A stretch of DNA of 64,000 bases from JAADHI01 sp964451325 (GTDB lineage: Bacteria > Nitrospirota > Nitrospiria > SBBL01 > JAADHI01): the NCBI GenBank assembly GCA_964451325.1, contig CAYVHO010000004.1:62001-126000 (forward strand). The letters are read 5' to 3'. Shown here in pieces: positions 27,169 through 36,441 of this stretch. The translations under genes and the position numbers were made by a program. The notes beneath the pieces are model-generated. The model was given only the letters and a program-made list of their open reading frames with translations. It had not been told where the DNA came from and made no database searches. How positions within the stretch are numbered: the first letter of the stretch is position 1; every line of letters starts with the position of its first letter.

Positions 27169-28095
27169 ATGCAGCTTAAACGAAAAGATATTCTCGGCAT
27201 TGCTGATTTGCATCGAGAAGAAATCGACCTCATTCTGGAAACGGCCGAATCCTTTAAAGAAGTGTCGAATCGTGACATCAAAAAGGTCCCTGCTTTACGC
27301 GGGAAGACAGTTGTTAATCTTTTCTTTGAACCCAGCACACGCACACGAACCTCCTTTGAATTGGCGGGAAAACGGCTTTCGGCGGATGTTATCAATATTT
27401 CCTCTAGTTCCAGTAGCACCCTAAAAGGGGAAAGTCTGTTGGATACGGTCAGAAATATTCAGGCCATGCATTCCGATTTTATCATCGTTCGACACGCTTC
27501 TTCCGGGGTGCCGCATTTTTTGGCCCGTTCCGTGGAAAGTGCGGTCATCAACGCAGGTGATGGTGCAAATGAACATCCAAGCCAGGCCTTGCTTGATTTA
27601 TTGACGATCCAGGAGAATAAAGGAGAGATCCAGGGTTTGAAAGTGGTCATTATCGGCGACATCCTGCATGGTCGTGTCGCACATTCCGATATTCATGCAC
27701 TCAAAAAATACGGCGCTGATGTGCACTTGGTCGCACCACCGACCTTGATTCCTACAGGGATTGAACGCTGGGGGGTTCAAGTCCATTACCACTTGGATGA
27801 GGCACTTGCCGGGGCAGATGTGATTATGCTCTTGAGACTTCAACTCGAACGCCAGGCAGGGAGCTATTTTCCGACACTTCGTGAATATGCTGAACTTTAT
27901 GGCCTAAATCAAAGACGATTGGCTTTGGCCGACTCAGAAGCCTTGCTCATGCATCCGGGGCCGATCAATCGCGGGGTGGAAGTCACCTCTGATGTCGCGG
28001 ATGGCCTTTCTTCTGTCATTTTACAACAAGTAAGCAATGGCGTTGCGGTACGCATGGCCCTGCTTTTTTTACTTTCGGGAGGGAAACATGCCTGA
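27169..28095 (+). CDS. pyrB: Aspartate carbamoyltransferase catalytic subunit
   Basis: A 308-residue ATCase catalytic chain forming carbamoyl aspartate. FFEPSTRTRTSFELAGKRL is the carbamoyl phosphate site, RHASSGVPHFLA and HPSQALLDLLTI are active-site segments and LLMHPGPINRGVE is the C-terminal motif. No pyrI regulatory-chain gene is present nearby. It follows pyrR by 15 bp and overlaps pyrC by 8 bp. Confidence 0.96.
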   Translation: MQLKRKDILGIADLHREEIDLILETAESFKEVSNRDIKKVPALRGKTVVNLFFEPSTRTRTSFELAGKRLSADVINISSSSSSTLKGESLLDTVRNIQAMHSDFIIVRHASSGVPHFLARSVESAVINAGDGANEHPSQALLDLLTIQENKGEIQGLKVVIIGDILHGRVAHSDIHALKKYGADVHLVAPPTLIPTGIERWGVQVHYHLDEALAGADVIMLLRLQLERQAGSYFPTLREYAELYGLNQRRLALADSEALLMHPGPINRGVEVTSDVADGLSSVILQQVSNGVAVRMALLFLLSGGKHA

Positions 28096-29386
28096 GGCAT
28101 TATCAAGTATTCTGGTCAAAGGAGGGCGTATCATTGATCCGGCCCAAAACAGAGACGAAGTGGGCGATTTACTGATTTCAGCGGGTGTCATTCAAGAAAT
28201 TGCACCGTCTATTTCATCCACTGTAAAAAACAGACAAGTAATTGATGCCGTAGGTAAAATTGTGAGCCCTGGCCTCATCGACCTGCACACCCATGTCCGA
28301 GAACCGGGTTTTGAATATAAAGAAACCATTGCCTCCGCCACGGCTGCCGCAGCCTACGGGGGGTTTACGACGATTTGTTGCATGCCCAATACAAATCCAG
28401 TGAATGACAATCAGTCCGTCACTGAGCTGATACTGGAAAAGGCCGCAAAAGAAGGTTTGGTGCGTGTGCTACCTATCGGGGCGATCACCAAGGGATCAAA
28501 AGGACGCGAGTTGGCTGAAATGGGTGAACTGGTCAAAGCCGGCTGTGTGGCTGTTTCGGATGACGGTTTGCCTGTCATGAATAGTCAGGTTATGCGGCAG
28601 GCCATGTCTTATGCCAAAATTTTTGACGTGCCCGTCATTGACCATTGTGAAGATCTGGATCTGACCAATAACGGGGTTATTTTTGAAGGCGATGTTTCGA
28701 CACGACTGGGGCTACGTGGCATTCCCGCCTCCTCCGAATCCGTTATGGTGGCCCGTGATATTGCATTGGCCGAACAAACAGGCGCGCGGGTGCATTTGGC
28801 CCATATCAGTACCGCCGCTTCCGTCCATTTAATTCGAGATGCCAAACGACGCGGGATTTCCGTCACCGCTGAAACCTGTCCTCACTACTTTACACTCACG
28901 GATGAAGCCGTGGGTTGTTTTAACGCCAACGCAAAAATGAAACCGCCTTTAGCAGCAGAACGAGATCAAGCCGAAGTGCTCGCAGGTTTGACCGATGGCA
29001 CCATTGATCTCATTGCGACCGATCACGCACCACACGCGGCGGATGAAAAGGAACAGGCCTTGGATTGTGCACCTTTTGGCATTATCGGGCTTGAAACAGC
29101 CCTGCCACTCTCTCTGGCCTTGGTCGAACGGGGTGTGCTGACCTTGCCGCAGGTTATTCAAAAACTCACATCAGAGCCTGCGCGGGTGCTTGGGCTGAAG
29201 ACGGGGGCTTTGGCCATTGGCAATCCGGCGGATGTGACCCTCATTGATCCTGATGTTGAATGGACCTTTGAGCAGCAACACATCAAATCAAAGAGCAAAA
29301 ATTCGCCCTTTATCGGACGACGAATGAAAGGTCGTGCGACGACTTTAATTGTTGGCGGAAAAGTCATTGAAAACGAAAGTCTTTAA
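28088..29386 (+). CDS. pyrC: Dihydroorotase (class I)
   Basis: A 432-residue amidohydrolase closing carbamoyl aspartate to dihydroorotate. DLHTHVREPGFEYKE carries the H-x-H zinc ligands, CMPNTNPV and HCEDLDL follow, and TDHAPHAADEKE carries the catalytic Asp. The size and motifs are those of the PyrB-associated class I enzyme. The start is set at ATG 28088, with GGGAGGG just upstream, overlapping the pyrB stop; the frame is open further upstream inside pyrB. Confidence 0.95.
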   Translation: MPEALSSILVKGGRIIDPAQNRDEVGDLLISAGVIQEIAPSISSTVKNRQVIDAVGKIVSPGLIDLHTHVREPGFEYKETIASATAAAAYGGFTTICCMPNTNPVNDNQSVTELILEKAAKEGLVRVLPIGAITKGSKGRELAEMGELVKAGCVAVSDDGLPVMNSQVMRQAMSYAKIFDVPVIDHCEDLDLTNNGVIFEGDVSTRLGLRGIPASSESVMVARDIALAEQTGARVHLAHISTAASVHLIRDAKRRGISVTAETCPHYFTLTDEAVGCFNANAKMKPPLAAERDQAEVLAGLTDGTIDLIATDHAPHAADEKEQALDCAPFGIIGLETALPLSLALVERGVLTLPQVIQKLTSEPARVLGLKTGALAIGNPADVTLIDPDVEWTFEQQHIKSKSKNSPFIGRRMKGRATTLIVGGKVIENESL

Positions 29387-29404
29387 TCTAGCGGGCATAC
29401 GCAA

Positions 29405-30514
29405 ATGAACAATCAAGCCATTTTAGTTTTGCAAGACGGTTCTGTTTTTAAAGGACGGTCTTTTGGTGCAGAAGGGGAGTCGGCCGGGGAGATCGTCTTC
29501 AATACCAGCATGACCGGTTATCAAGAAATTTTATACGACCCCTCCTATTGCGGTCAGTTGGTTATGATGACTTATCCTTTGATTGGAAACTACGGGGTCA
29601 ATTCAGAGGACAATGAATCAGAAAAACTTTGGCTACAGGGTTTTATCGTCAAAGAATACACGGGCGTTCCCAGTAATTGGCGTGCGCGTGAACCCTTGGA
29701 TCAACTCTTAAAACGTCAGGGTATTGTAGCCATTGATCAAATTGACACACGCTTGCTCACAAAAAAAATCAGAGAGCAGGGGGCGATGCAGGCGATTCTT
29801 TCAACCCGAACTGACAATATTGAAGTTTTACTTGAACAATTAAAAACAACGCCAGGTCTTGAGGGACGCGATTTGGTATCACAAGTGACGACTTCAAGTC
29901 CTTATCTTTGGAAAAACGGCGAAAAATGTGCACTGGAGACCGAAACCACATCATCCGAAACACATGTTGTGGTTTACGATTTTGGGGTAAAATACAACAT
30001 CCTTAATATGCTGAGTGCACTCCATTGCCGCGTTTCTGTCGTGCCCGCCAATACCACAGCGGATGCGGTCTTGGCTCTGAATCCTGATGGCATTCTCCTT
30101 TCGAATGGGCCGGGAGATCCTGAGGGTGTTCCTTATGCGATCCAAAATGTAAAAGCTTTATTAGACAAAAAACCGATTTTTGGGATTTGCCTCGGTCATC
30201 AAATCCTGGCCTTGGCCCTGGGTGCAAAGTGCAATAAAATGAAATTTGGTCATCACGGCGGCAATCAGCCCGTCATGGATTTGGCAACAAAACGCGTTCA
30301 AATCACCGCGCAAAATCACGGGTTTTCGATTGATCTTTCCGAAATCGAAGACGAGGTTGAAATAACACACATCAATCTAAATGATAAAACGCTTGAAGGT
30401 TTGCGTCATCGTAGTCTTCCGGTTTCGTCTGTACAGTACCATCCTGAAGGTGCACCAGGCCCGCATGATGCAGCCTTCTTTTTTAAAACATTTGTCGATT
30501 CTTTTTCAAAATAG
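29405..30514 (+). CDS. carA: Carbamoyl-phosphate synthase small subunit
   Basis: A 369-residue glutaminase subunit. The N-terminal domain shows GEIVFNTSMTGYQEILYDPSY and the C-terminal amidotransferase has the nucleophile GICLGHQILALA and the partner His in VQYHPEGAPGPHDA. It supplies ammonia to CarB. carB lies 2.2 kb downstream, separated by toxin-antitoxin genes and sppA, whereas the two are often adjacent. Confidence 0.96.
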   Translation: MNNQAILVLQDGSVFKGRSFGAEGESAGEIVFNTSMTGYQEILYDPSYCGQLVMMTYPLIGNYGVNSEDNESEKLWLQGFIVKEYTGVPSNWRAREPLDQLLKRQGIVAIDQIDTRLLTKKIREQGAMQAILSTRTDNIEVLLEQLKTTPGLEGRDLVSQVTTSSPYLWKNGEKCALETETTSSETHVVVYDFGVKYNILNMLSALHCRVSVVPANTTADAVLALNPDGILLSNGPGDPEGVPYAIQNVKALLDKKPIFGICLGHQILALALGAKCNKMKFGHHGGNQPVMDLATKRVQITAQNHGFSIDLSEIEDEVEITHINLNDKTLEGLRHRSLPVSSVQYHPEGAPGPHDAAFFFKTFVDSFSK

Positions 30515-30523
30515 GGGACTGTG

Positions 30524-30709
30524 ATGGACAAAACGCTTGTCCGAAAAATTCGAATAGAAGATGAAAAAAGTAATTTTTTATACTGGGTAAAGCAGTCTGT
30601 GGAAGCAAGATTAAGCGCTTTGGAGACAATCAGGGCAGAATACAACCAATGGAAGTACGATGATCAACAAGGATTTCAAAGCGTTTATCGGATTATTAAA
30701 CAGCAATAA
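30524..30709 (+). CDS. Small conserved protein paired with a nucleotidyltransferase
   Basis: A 61-residue protein with segments FLYWVKQSVEARLSALETI, YNQWKYDD and FQSVYRIIK. Small proteins of this type commonly sit just upstream of DUF6036-like nucleotidyltransferases. Here the downstream partner starts inside this gene (ATG 30660) but is frameshifted. Start ATG 30524; GTG at 30521 is an alternative. Function unknown, possibly the second part of a toxin-antitoxin-like pair. Confidence 0.6.
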   Translation: MDKTLVRKIRIEDEKSNFLYWVKQSVEARLSALETIRAEYNQWKYDDQQGFQSVYRIIKQQ

Positions 30710-30945
30710 AGTGAAGTATTTGCTTGTGGGGGGTATGCCCTCGCTTTTCACGGATACCCCAGATATGCGAAAGATATTGATATTTGGATCCGGGTCGATG
30801 AAAAAAATGCGGAAAATATGATTAAAACATTCAGCGAATTTGGCTTCTCATCCCTTGAACTTGAAAAAAAGACTTTTTGAGATCGGGGGATGTCATTCAA
30901 TTCATCTTTTTGGAATCAGATATGATCTTAAATAATAAACGCACC
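30660..30945 (+). pseudogene. Nucleotidyltransferase (DUF6036/AbiEii-like), frameshifted
   Basis: Starting at ATG 30660 the frame reads MINKDFKAFIGLLNSNKVKY then LLVGG and shifts. In the next frame it continues ALAFHGYPRYAKDIDIWIRV with the D-x-D signature of the fold, then FSEFGFSSLELEKK. After a stop near 30880 a further frame gives SGDVIQFIFLESDMIL. Restoring one base near 30731 and adjusting the A-rich run near 30870 would rebuild a normal protein. The gene is dead as written. Confidence 0.78.
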
Positions 30946-31060
30946 TTGTAATTTCACCCTGAAGGCGCACAGGCCTTAGTCACCAAATGTGTTTCTTGCA
31001 ATTGATAATTATGTGGATTAAACTAGCTATGATCGAGTGTGTTATGAGAGGGAGTATTTT

Positions 31061-31291
31061 ATGAGAACGATTCAAATGACGCTGGATGAAGAGCTCATTA
31101 AATCAGTAGATGCCGTTGTTAGAAATCTCCATACCACAAGATCGGCATTTACTCGCAGTGCGCTACGGCAGGCGATTACAACTTACAACATGAAGAAATT
31201 GGAAAAAAAACATCAAGAGGGATATCAATCCCAGCCTGTTCAATCTGATGAATTTGATATTTGGGAAGATGAACAGGCTTGGGGAGTATAA
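31061..31291 (+). CDS. Ribbon-helix-helix antitoxin of a MazF module
   Basis: A 76-residue protein starting MRTIQMTLDEELIKSVDAVV, a typical ribbon-helix-helix (MetJ/CopG) DNA-binding domain, with TTRSAFTRSALRQAI as the second helix. The acidic C-terminus (DEFDIWEDEQAWG) would bind and block the toxin. GAGGGAG lies upstream of ATG 31061. Its stop codon shares a base with the toxin start (TAATG). Confidence 0.85.
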   Translation: MRTIQMTLDEELIKSVDAVVRNLHTTRSAFTRSALRQAITTYNMKKLEKKHQEGYQSQPVQSDEFDIWEDEQAWGV

Positions 31292-31602
31292 TGCAACGTG
31301 GCGAAATTAGGTGGTATAAATTTAAAGCTCCTGACAAAAAACGACCGGTTCTTATTCTTACGCGTAACTCGATTATTGAATACCTCGGTGAAATTACGGT
31401 TGCACCCGTCACGACAAACATTCGAGAAATCCCTAGTGAAATTTTTCTAGACCAAAATAACGGCATGCCAAGAGAATGTGTTATCAACTTCGACCATATT
31501 CAAACGGTCAAAAAAAACAAGATTGGAGCGCTGATCTCTACCCTTTCTGACGATAGTTTAGTCGAAGTGAAACACGCGATTAGTTTTGCACTCGAATTGT
31601 GA
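31291..31602 (+). CDS. MazF-family endoribonuclease toxin
   Basis: A 103-residue toxin of the MazF/PemK type. MQRGEIRWYKF, KKRPVLILTRN, VAPVTTNIREIPSEIFL and ECVINFDHIQTVKK are the standard conserved blocks, including the Arg and Thr residues used in RNA cleavage. It is translationally coupled to the ribbon-helix-helix antitoxin. Both genes are intact and the module sits inside the pyr/car gene run. Confidence 0.9.
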   Translation: MQRGEIRWYKFKAPDKKRPVLILTRNSIIEYLGEITVAPVTTNIREIPSEIFLDQNNGMPRECVINFDHIQTVKKNKIGALISTLSDDSLVEVKHAISFALEL

Positions 31603-31664
31603 GTTGTAATCAAAATCTCTTCAAGTCAACAAAACCATAACTTCTCAATTTCTTGGAGCTATAT

Positions 31665-32636
31665 ATGAACTTAAAAAATAGACGCATACTTTGGTTTTTT
31701 GTCGCCCCTATCCTATTATCGCTCTCAGGATGTATCTACAATATTTCACTGTTTCCAAAAGTCGGCCCTTTGCGTGAAACGGTGGTCAGCGGAAAGGGCA
31801 TCCATAAAATTGCTCTCATCGATATTTCCGGTTTTATTTCACAGGAAAAACCCTCGGGGCTGATTCCTCAACCCGATATGGTTTCTCGGCTTAAAGAAGA
31901 ACTGACGGCTGCGGCGAAGGATGAGAAGGTCAAAGCCATTTTGCTCCGGGTAAATAGCCCGGGCGGGACGATTACAGCTTCTGATTTGATTTATCACGAG
32001 GTCTTACAATTCAAGAAAAAAACGGGAAAAAAGGTCATTGTCTCGATTTTAGATTTGGGGGCTTCTGGCGCGTATTATATTGCGATGGCGGCGGATAAAA
32101 TTGTTGTGCATCCGACCTCGGTCATTGGAAGCATCGGTGTGATCATGATGCATGTCAATTTTGAAGGTCTAATGGAAAAGGTCGGTGTTTCTGCCGAAGC
32201 CATCAAATCCGGTCCACTTAAAGACATGGGTACACCGGTAAGACCACTTTCTTCTGAATCCCGGGCGGTACTTCAAGGGGTCATTGATGATATGTATGCA
32301 CGTTTTTTGATGGTCATTGGAGAAAATCGCAAAAACTTGAGTGCGGATCAGATACGAAAATTAGCAGACGGACGGGTTTACACCGCATCAGAGGCCTTAA
32401 AGTTTGGGCTGGTGGATTCTATCGGTTATTTGCACGAGGCGATTGAACTCACACAATCCGAAGTCGGCATTTCTGATGCAAAGGTGATTCTATACAGTCG
32501 GGGAGAAGGGACAAAAAACAACATCTACTCTCAGGTATTACAAAAACCAGAAACGGCACTTTCAGCCTGGGGCGTCAATGCAAAGAAATTATTATTGGGT
32601 GGATCCCCTAAATTTTTGTATCTCTGGATGCCTTAA
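31665..32636 (+). CDS. sppA: Signal peptide peptidase SppA-like serine protease, predicted lipoprotein
   Basis: A 323-residue short-form SppA. The core shows LLRVNSPGGTITASDLIYHE, then GASGAYYIAMAADKIVVHP (catalytic Ser), IGSIGVI and AIKSGPLKDMGTP (catalytic Lys). The N-terminus has a basic stretch, a hydrophobic segment and LSLSGC, a good lipobox, so the protein may be a lipoprotein rather than a signal-anchored one. Start ATG 31665 with TGGAG 6 nt upstream. It digests leftover signal peptides at the membrane. Confidence 0.9.
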   Translation: MNLKNRRILWFFVAPILLSLSGCIYNISLFPKVGPLRETVVSGKGIHKIALIDISGFISQEKPSGLIPQPDMVSRLKEELTAAAKDEKVKAILLRVNSPGGTITASDLIYHEVLQFKKKTGKKVIVSILDLGASGAYYIAMAADKIVVHPTSVIGSIGVIMMHVNFEGLMEKVGVSAEAIKSGPLKDMGTPVRPLSSESRAVLQGVIDDMYARFLMVIGENRKNLSADQIRKLADGRVYTASEALKFGLVDSIGYLHEAIELTQSEVGISDAKVILYSRGEGTKNNIYSQVLQKPETALSAWGVNAKKLLLGGSPKFLYLWMP

Positions 32637-32642
32637 TAGAAT

Positions 32643-32668
32643 GTCACTCCTGTTTTCGTGGGAATGAC
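32643..32668. repeat. Imperfect hairpin resembling a dispersed GTCATTCC repeat
   Basis: GTCACTCC at 32643-32650 and GGGAATGAC ending at 32668 form an imperfect inverted repeat of the GTCATTCC...GGAATGAC type that is scattered in many proteobacterial genomes. It lies between sppA and carB. No T-run follows. Confidence 0.5.
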
Positions 32669-32720
32669 GCTTACCTCAAATTAGCGAATTAAATTTTCCA
32701 TGCAGCGATAAGGAAACAAG

Positions 32721-35700
32721 GTGCCAAAGAGAACAGATATTCAAAAAATCTTAATTATCGGTCCTGGTCCCATTGTCATTGGTCAAGCCTGCGAGTTTGA
32801 TTATTCGGGGACTCAGGCCTGTAAAGCTTTACGTGAGGAAGGCTATGAAGTGGTCTTGGTCAATAGCAATCCCGCAACCATTATGACCGACCCTAATCTT
32901 GCGGATGCGACTTACATTGAGCCGATTACCGTCGCGTCCATCACTAAAATTATTGAACGCGAGCGCCCGCAAGCCCTGCTTCCCACAATGGGGGGACAGA
33001 CGGCCTTAAATATGGCACTCGCACTCGCAGATGCGGGGGTTCTCAGTACCTACAAAATTGAGCTCATTGGGGCCAATTATGAGTCGATTAAACGCGCAGA
33101 AGATAGAGAATCCTTTAAACGGGTCATTGAAGACGCGGGATTACGATACACAGAAAGTGCCACGGCAACGACTGTCAGTGAAGCCAAAGAAATTTTAAAT
33201 AAGGTGGGTTTTCCAGCGATTATTCGTCCTTCCTTCACTTTGGGGGGTACCGGCGGCGGTATTGCCTACAATATCGAGGAATTTGAAGAAAAAGTTCAGG
33301 CTGCCTTGGAAAGCAGCCCTGTCAGCGAAGCCCTGATTGAACAATCTGTTATTGGCTGGAAAGAATACGAACTAGAGCTAATGCGCGATAAGAATGACAA
33401 TGTGGTCGTGGTCTGCTCCATCGAAAATTTGGATCCCATGGGTGTGCATACGGGGGATTCCATTACAGTTGCACCCGTGCAAACCCTGACAGACAAAGAA
33501 TATCAAGCCATGCGAAATGCGGCGATCAAAATTATCCGCGGGGTGGGAGTTGATACAGGTGGATCCAATATCCAGTTTTCCTTAAATCCTGAGAACGGGG
33601 ATTTACGTGTGATCGAAATGAATCCACGTGTTTCACGTAGTTCTGCTTTGGCTTCAAAAGCCACGGGGTTCCCCATCGCCAAGATTGCAGCAAAACTCTC
33701 CGTGGGATTGACACTGGATGAAATCAAAAATGACATTACTTCAGTGACGCCAGCGTCATTTGAGCCCACACTGGACTATGTGGTGGTTAAAATCCCCCGT
33801 TTTGCCTTTGAAAAATTTCCCGATATTGATCGCACACTTTCACTGCAAATGAAGTCGGTCGGGGAGGTCATGGCCATTGGGCGTAATTTTAAAGAAGCCT
33901 TATTAAAGGCCTACCGCTCTTTGGAGGTCAATCGGCAGGGCATTGAGTCAATTTACACCGCAGATGATTTGGGTGAACTCAAAAAGAAGATTTCAATTCC
34001 GACCTTTAATCAGTTGTCTCAGGTTTTTGATACCCTACGTCTCGGCGTCTCGATTGAAGAAGTTCATCAAATCACAAAAATCGACCCCTGGTTTCTAAAC
34101 CAATTTAAAGAGGTGCTTGAAATTGAAGCCCGTCTAAAAAATGAAGGGCTTCAATTGGAAGCGATGCACCTCGCAAAATCCTCCGGCTTTTCTGATCGCC
34201 AAATTGGAAAAATTACAAACACACCTGAAGAAGAAGTCACGACATGGCGAAAAAAAGAAGGCTTAAGACCCGTCTTTAAACGAGTAGACACCTGCGGTGC
34301 TGAATTTGAGGCCCATACCCCTTATCTTTATTCCACTTATGAAACAGAATGTGATGCCGAACCCACGGATAAAAAAAAGGTGATTATCCTCGGAAGTGGG
34401 CCAAATCGCATCGGGCAGGGCATTGAATTTGATTATTGCTGTGTGCATGCGGCCCTGGCTTTAAAAGAAATGGATTACGAAAGCATCATGGTCAACTGCA
34501 ATCCCGAAACGGTGAGCACGGACTATGACACCTCAGATCGTCTTTATTTTGAGCCTTTGACCTTAGAAGATGTCATGCACATTATTGAGCTTGAAAAACC
34601 CATGGGTGTTGTGGTGCAATTTGGCGGTCAGACGCCTTTAAAATTAGCCGATGCTTTATTGGAAAGAGGCGTGCATATTCTCGGCACCTCTCCAGATGCG
34701 ATCGACCGTGCCGAAGACCGGGAACGCTTCAAAGCCCTGATCGATAAATTGGGGTTTAAACAGCCCAATAATGGTCTCGTACGGTCTGTTTCTGAGGCCG
34801 AACAGGTCGCCGAAGTCATTGGCTATCCGGTACTGGTGCGGCCTTCATATGTCCTGGGGGGGCGGGCGATGGAGATTATTTACGATATTGCCAGCCTTCA
34901 AAAATATATGAGCCATGCTTTAACTGTTTCCCCCGACCATCCTATTTTAATTGATAAATATTTGCAGGATGCGATTGAAATTGATGTCGATGCGGTTTCA
35001 GACGGGGAGGATATTTTTGTCGCAGGCATTATGGAACACATTGAAGAGGCGGGGGTTCACTCAGGGGATTCGGCTTGTGCTTTGCCGCCTTTTTCCCTTG
35101 GCGAAGCGGCTTTAAAAACAGTGCGTGAACAGACCATCGCCCTGGCAAAAGAATTGAAGGTCGTGGGTCTCATGAATATTCAATTTGCGGTTAAAAATGG
35201 GGATGTTTATGTTTTGGAAGTGAATCCGAGAGGTTCACGTACCGTACCTTTTGTGAGTAAAACCATCGGTCAGCCTGTTGCTAAGATCGCCATGAAAGCC
35301 GTACTGGGAAAAAGCCTTAAAGAACAAGGCATTAAAGAAACAACGATTAATTACACGACGATTAAAGAGGCCGTTTTTCCCTTTAAACGATTTAAAACGG
35401 ATTCAATCTTAGGACCTGAGATGAAATCCACCGGGGAGGTCATGGGCATCGATTCAAGTTTTGGTGCAGCCTTCGCAAAAGCGGAGATTGCGGCCGAAAA
35501 TGCCTTACCCACTTCAGGTCAGGTTTTTGTGAGTGTGAAAGATCATGACAAAGCAGCCTTGTCGGTAATTGCCAAACAGCTTTCAGAAATTGGCTTTCGA
35601 CTGATCGCAACAGCGGGGACGGCCGATTATCTTAATCGTTTGGGTCTAAAGGTGACGACAATAAAAAAGATACAGGAAGGACGTCCTAATATTGTAGACG

Positions 35701-35909
35701 CCCTAAAAAATAAAGAAATTCACCTGGTCATCAATACCGTGGGAGACAAACTGTCACAGACCGATTCTCGCGAAATTCGGCATGTTGTGTTGCAAGACAG
35801 CATCCCTTATTTTACAACCATTGCGGGGGCAAGGGCAGCCGTTCACGGCATTGAGGCGATATTAAAAGGTGAAATTCAAACACTTCCCTTACAGCACTAC
35901 CATCAATAG
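32721..35909 (+). CDS. carB: Carbamoyl-phosphate synthase large subunit
   Basis: A full-length 1062-residue CarB. The two homologous halves are both visible: GPGPIVIGQACEFDYSGTQA and GSGPNRIGQGIEFDYCCVHA begin each, RPSFTLGGTGGGIAYN and RPSYVLGGRAMEIIYD are the ATP-grasp loops, and the C-terminal about 130 residues form the MGS-like allosteric domain (IATAGTADYLNR, INTVGDK). GTG start at 32721 after an AAGGAAA site. It makes carbamoyl phosphate for PyrB and arginine synthesis. Confidence 0.97.
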   Translation: MPKRTDIQKILIIGPGPIVIGQACEFDYSGTQACKALREEGYEVVLVNSNPATIMTDPNLADATYIEPITVASITKIIERERPQALLPTMGGQTALNMALALADAGVLSTYKIELIGANYESIKRAEDRESFKRVIEDAGLRYTESATATTVSEAKEILNKVGFPAIIRPSFTLGGTGGGIAYNIEEFEEKVQAALESSPVSEALIEQSVIGWKEYELELMRDKNDNVVVVCSIENLDPMGVHTGDSITVAPVQTLTDKEYQAMRNAAIKIIRGVGVDTGGSNIQFSLNPENGDLRVIEMNPRVSRSSALASKATGFPIAKIAAKLSVGLTLDEIKNDITSVTPASFEPTLDYVVVKIPRFAFEKFPDIDRTLSLQMKSVGEVMAIGRNFKEALLKAYRSLEVNRQGIESIYTADDLGELKKKISIPTFNQLSQVFDTLRLGVSIEEVHQITKIDPWFLNQFKEVLEIEARLKNEGLQLEAMHLAKSSGFSDRQIGKITNTPEEEVTTWRKKEGLRPVFKRVDTCGAEFEAHTPYLYSTYETECDAEPTDKKKVIILGSGPNRIGQGIEFDYCCVHAALALKEMDYESIMVNCNPETVSTDYDTSDRLYFEPLTLEDVMHIIELEKPMGVVVQFGGQTPLKLADALLERGVHILGTSPDAIDRAEDRERFKALIDKLGFKQPNNGLVRSVSEAEQVAEVIGYPVLVRPSYVLGGRAMEIIYDIASLQKYMSHALTVSPDHPILIDKYLQDAIEIDVDAVSDGEDIFVAGIMEHIEEAGVHSGDSACALPPFSLGEAALKTVREQTIALAKELKVVGLMNIQFAVKNGDVYVLEVNPRGSRTVPFVSKTIGQPVAKIAMKAVLGKSLKEQGIKETTINYTTIKEAVFPFKRFKTDSILGPEMKSTGEVMGIDSSFGAAFAKAEIAAENALPTSGQVFVSVKDHDKAALSVIAKQLSEIGFRLIATAGTADYLNRLGLKVTTIKKIQEGRPNIVDALKNKEIHLVINTVGDKLSQTDSREIRHVVLQDSIPYFTTIAGARAAVHGIEAILKGEIQTLPLQHYHQ

Positions 35910-35951
35910 ATCCCTGTATTTTTAAGATTCATCGATATTTAGGAGGACAAT

Positions 35952-36425
35952 GTGAAGATACCCATGACACAAAAAGGCCACAAACAGTTGAAGGACGAGT
36001 TAGCCCTCCTCAAAAAAATCGAACGCCCCAAGAATATTGCAGATATTGCCGAAGCGCGGGCACACGGAGATCTTTCCGAAAATGCAGAATACAGTGCGGC
36101 GAAAGAACGACAGGGTTTTATCGAAGGACGGATTCAAGAAATCGGGGGAAAGTTGGCCGATGCCAATGTGATCTTGACCGATAACCTTTCAACTGAAAAG
36201 GTCGTTTTTGGTACAACAGTGGAAGTCACTGATGTTGATACCGATGATACAAAACAGTTCCGTATTGTTGGTGTTGATGAAGCTGACATGAAAAATGGGA
36301 CAATTTCAGTGCATTCTCCTGTTGCAAAGGCCTTGATTGGCCGTGAAGTGGGTGATTTTGTCGAAGTCAAAACACCCGCGAAAACAATCGAATACGAACT
36401 CACCCGTATTTTCTTTGAGGACTGA
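35952..36425 (+). CDS. greA: Transcription elongation factor GreA
   Basis: A 157-residue GreA. The N-terminal coiled coil carries IPMTQKGHKQLKDELALLKK, then IAEARAHGDLSENAEYSAAK with the acidic tip residues that enter the RNA polymerase secondary channel; the C-terminal FKBP-like domain ends GDFVEVKTPAKTIEYEL. It starts at GTG 35952 with AGGAGG 5 nt upstream. GreA rescues backtracked polymerase. Confidence 0.96.
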   Translation: MKIPMTQKGHKQLKDELALLKKIERPKNIADIAEARAHGDLSENAEYSAAKERQGFIEGRIQEIGGKLADANVILTDNLSTEKVVFGTTVEVTDVDTDDTKQFRIVGVDEADMKNGTISVHSPVAKALIGREVGDFVEVKTPAKTIEYELTRIFFED

Positions 36426-36441
36426 TTAAGGAACCTTAAAC

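Noticed and set aside
31002..31033. Promoter for the MazF module (TTGATA...TATGAT)
   Set aside because: The spacer is 20 bp, too long for a confident call.
32643..32668. Terminator after sppA
   Set aside because: The hairpin has no following T-run and looks like a dispersed repeat.
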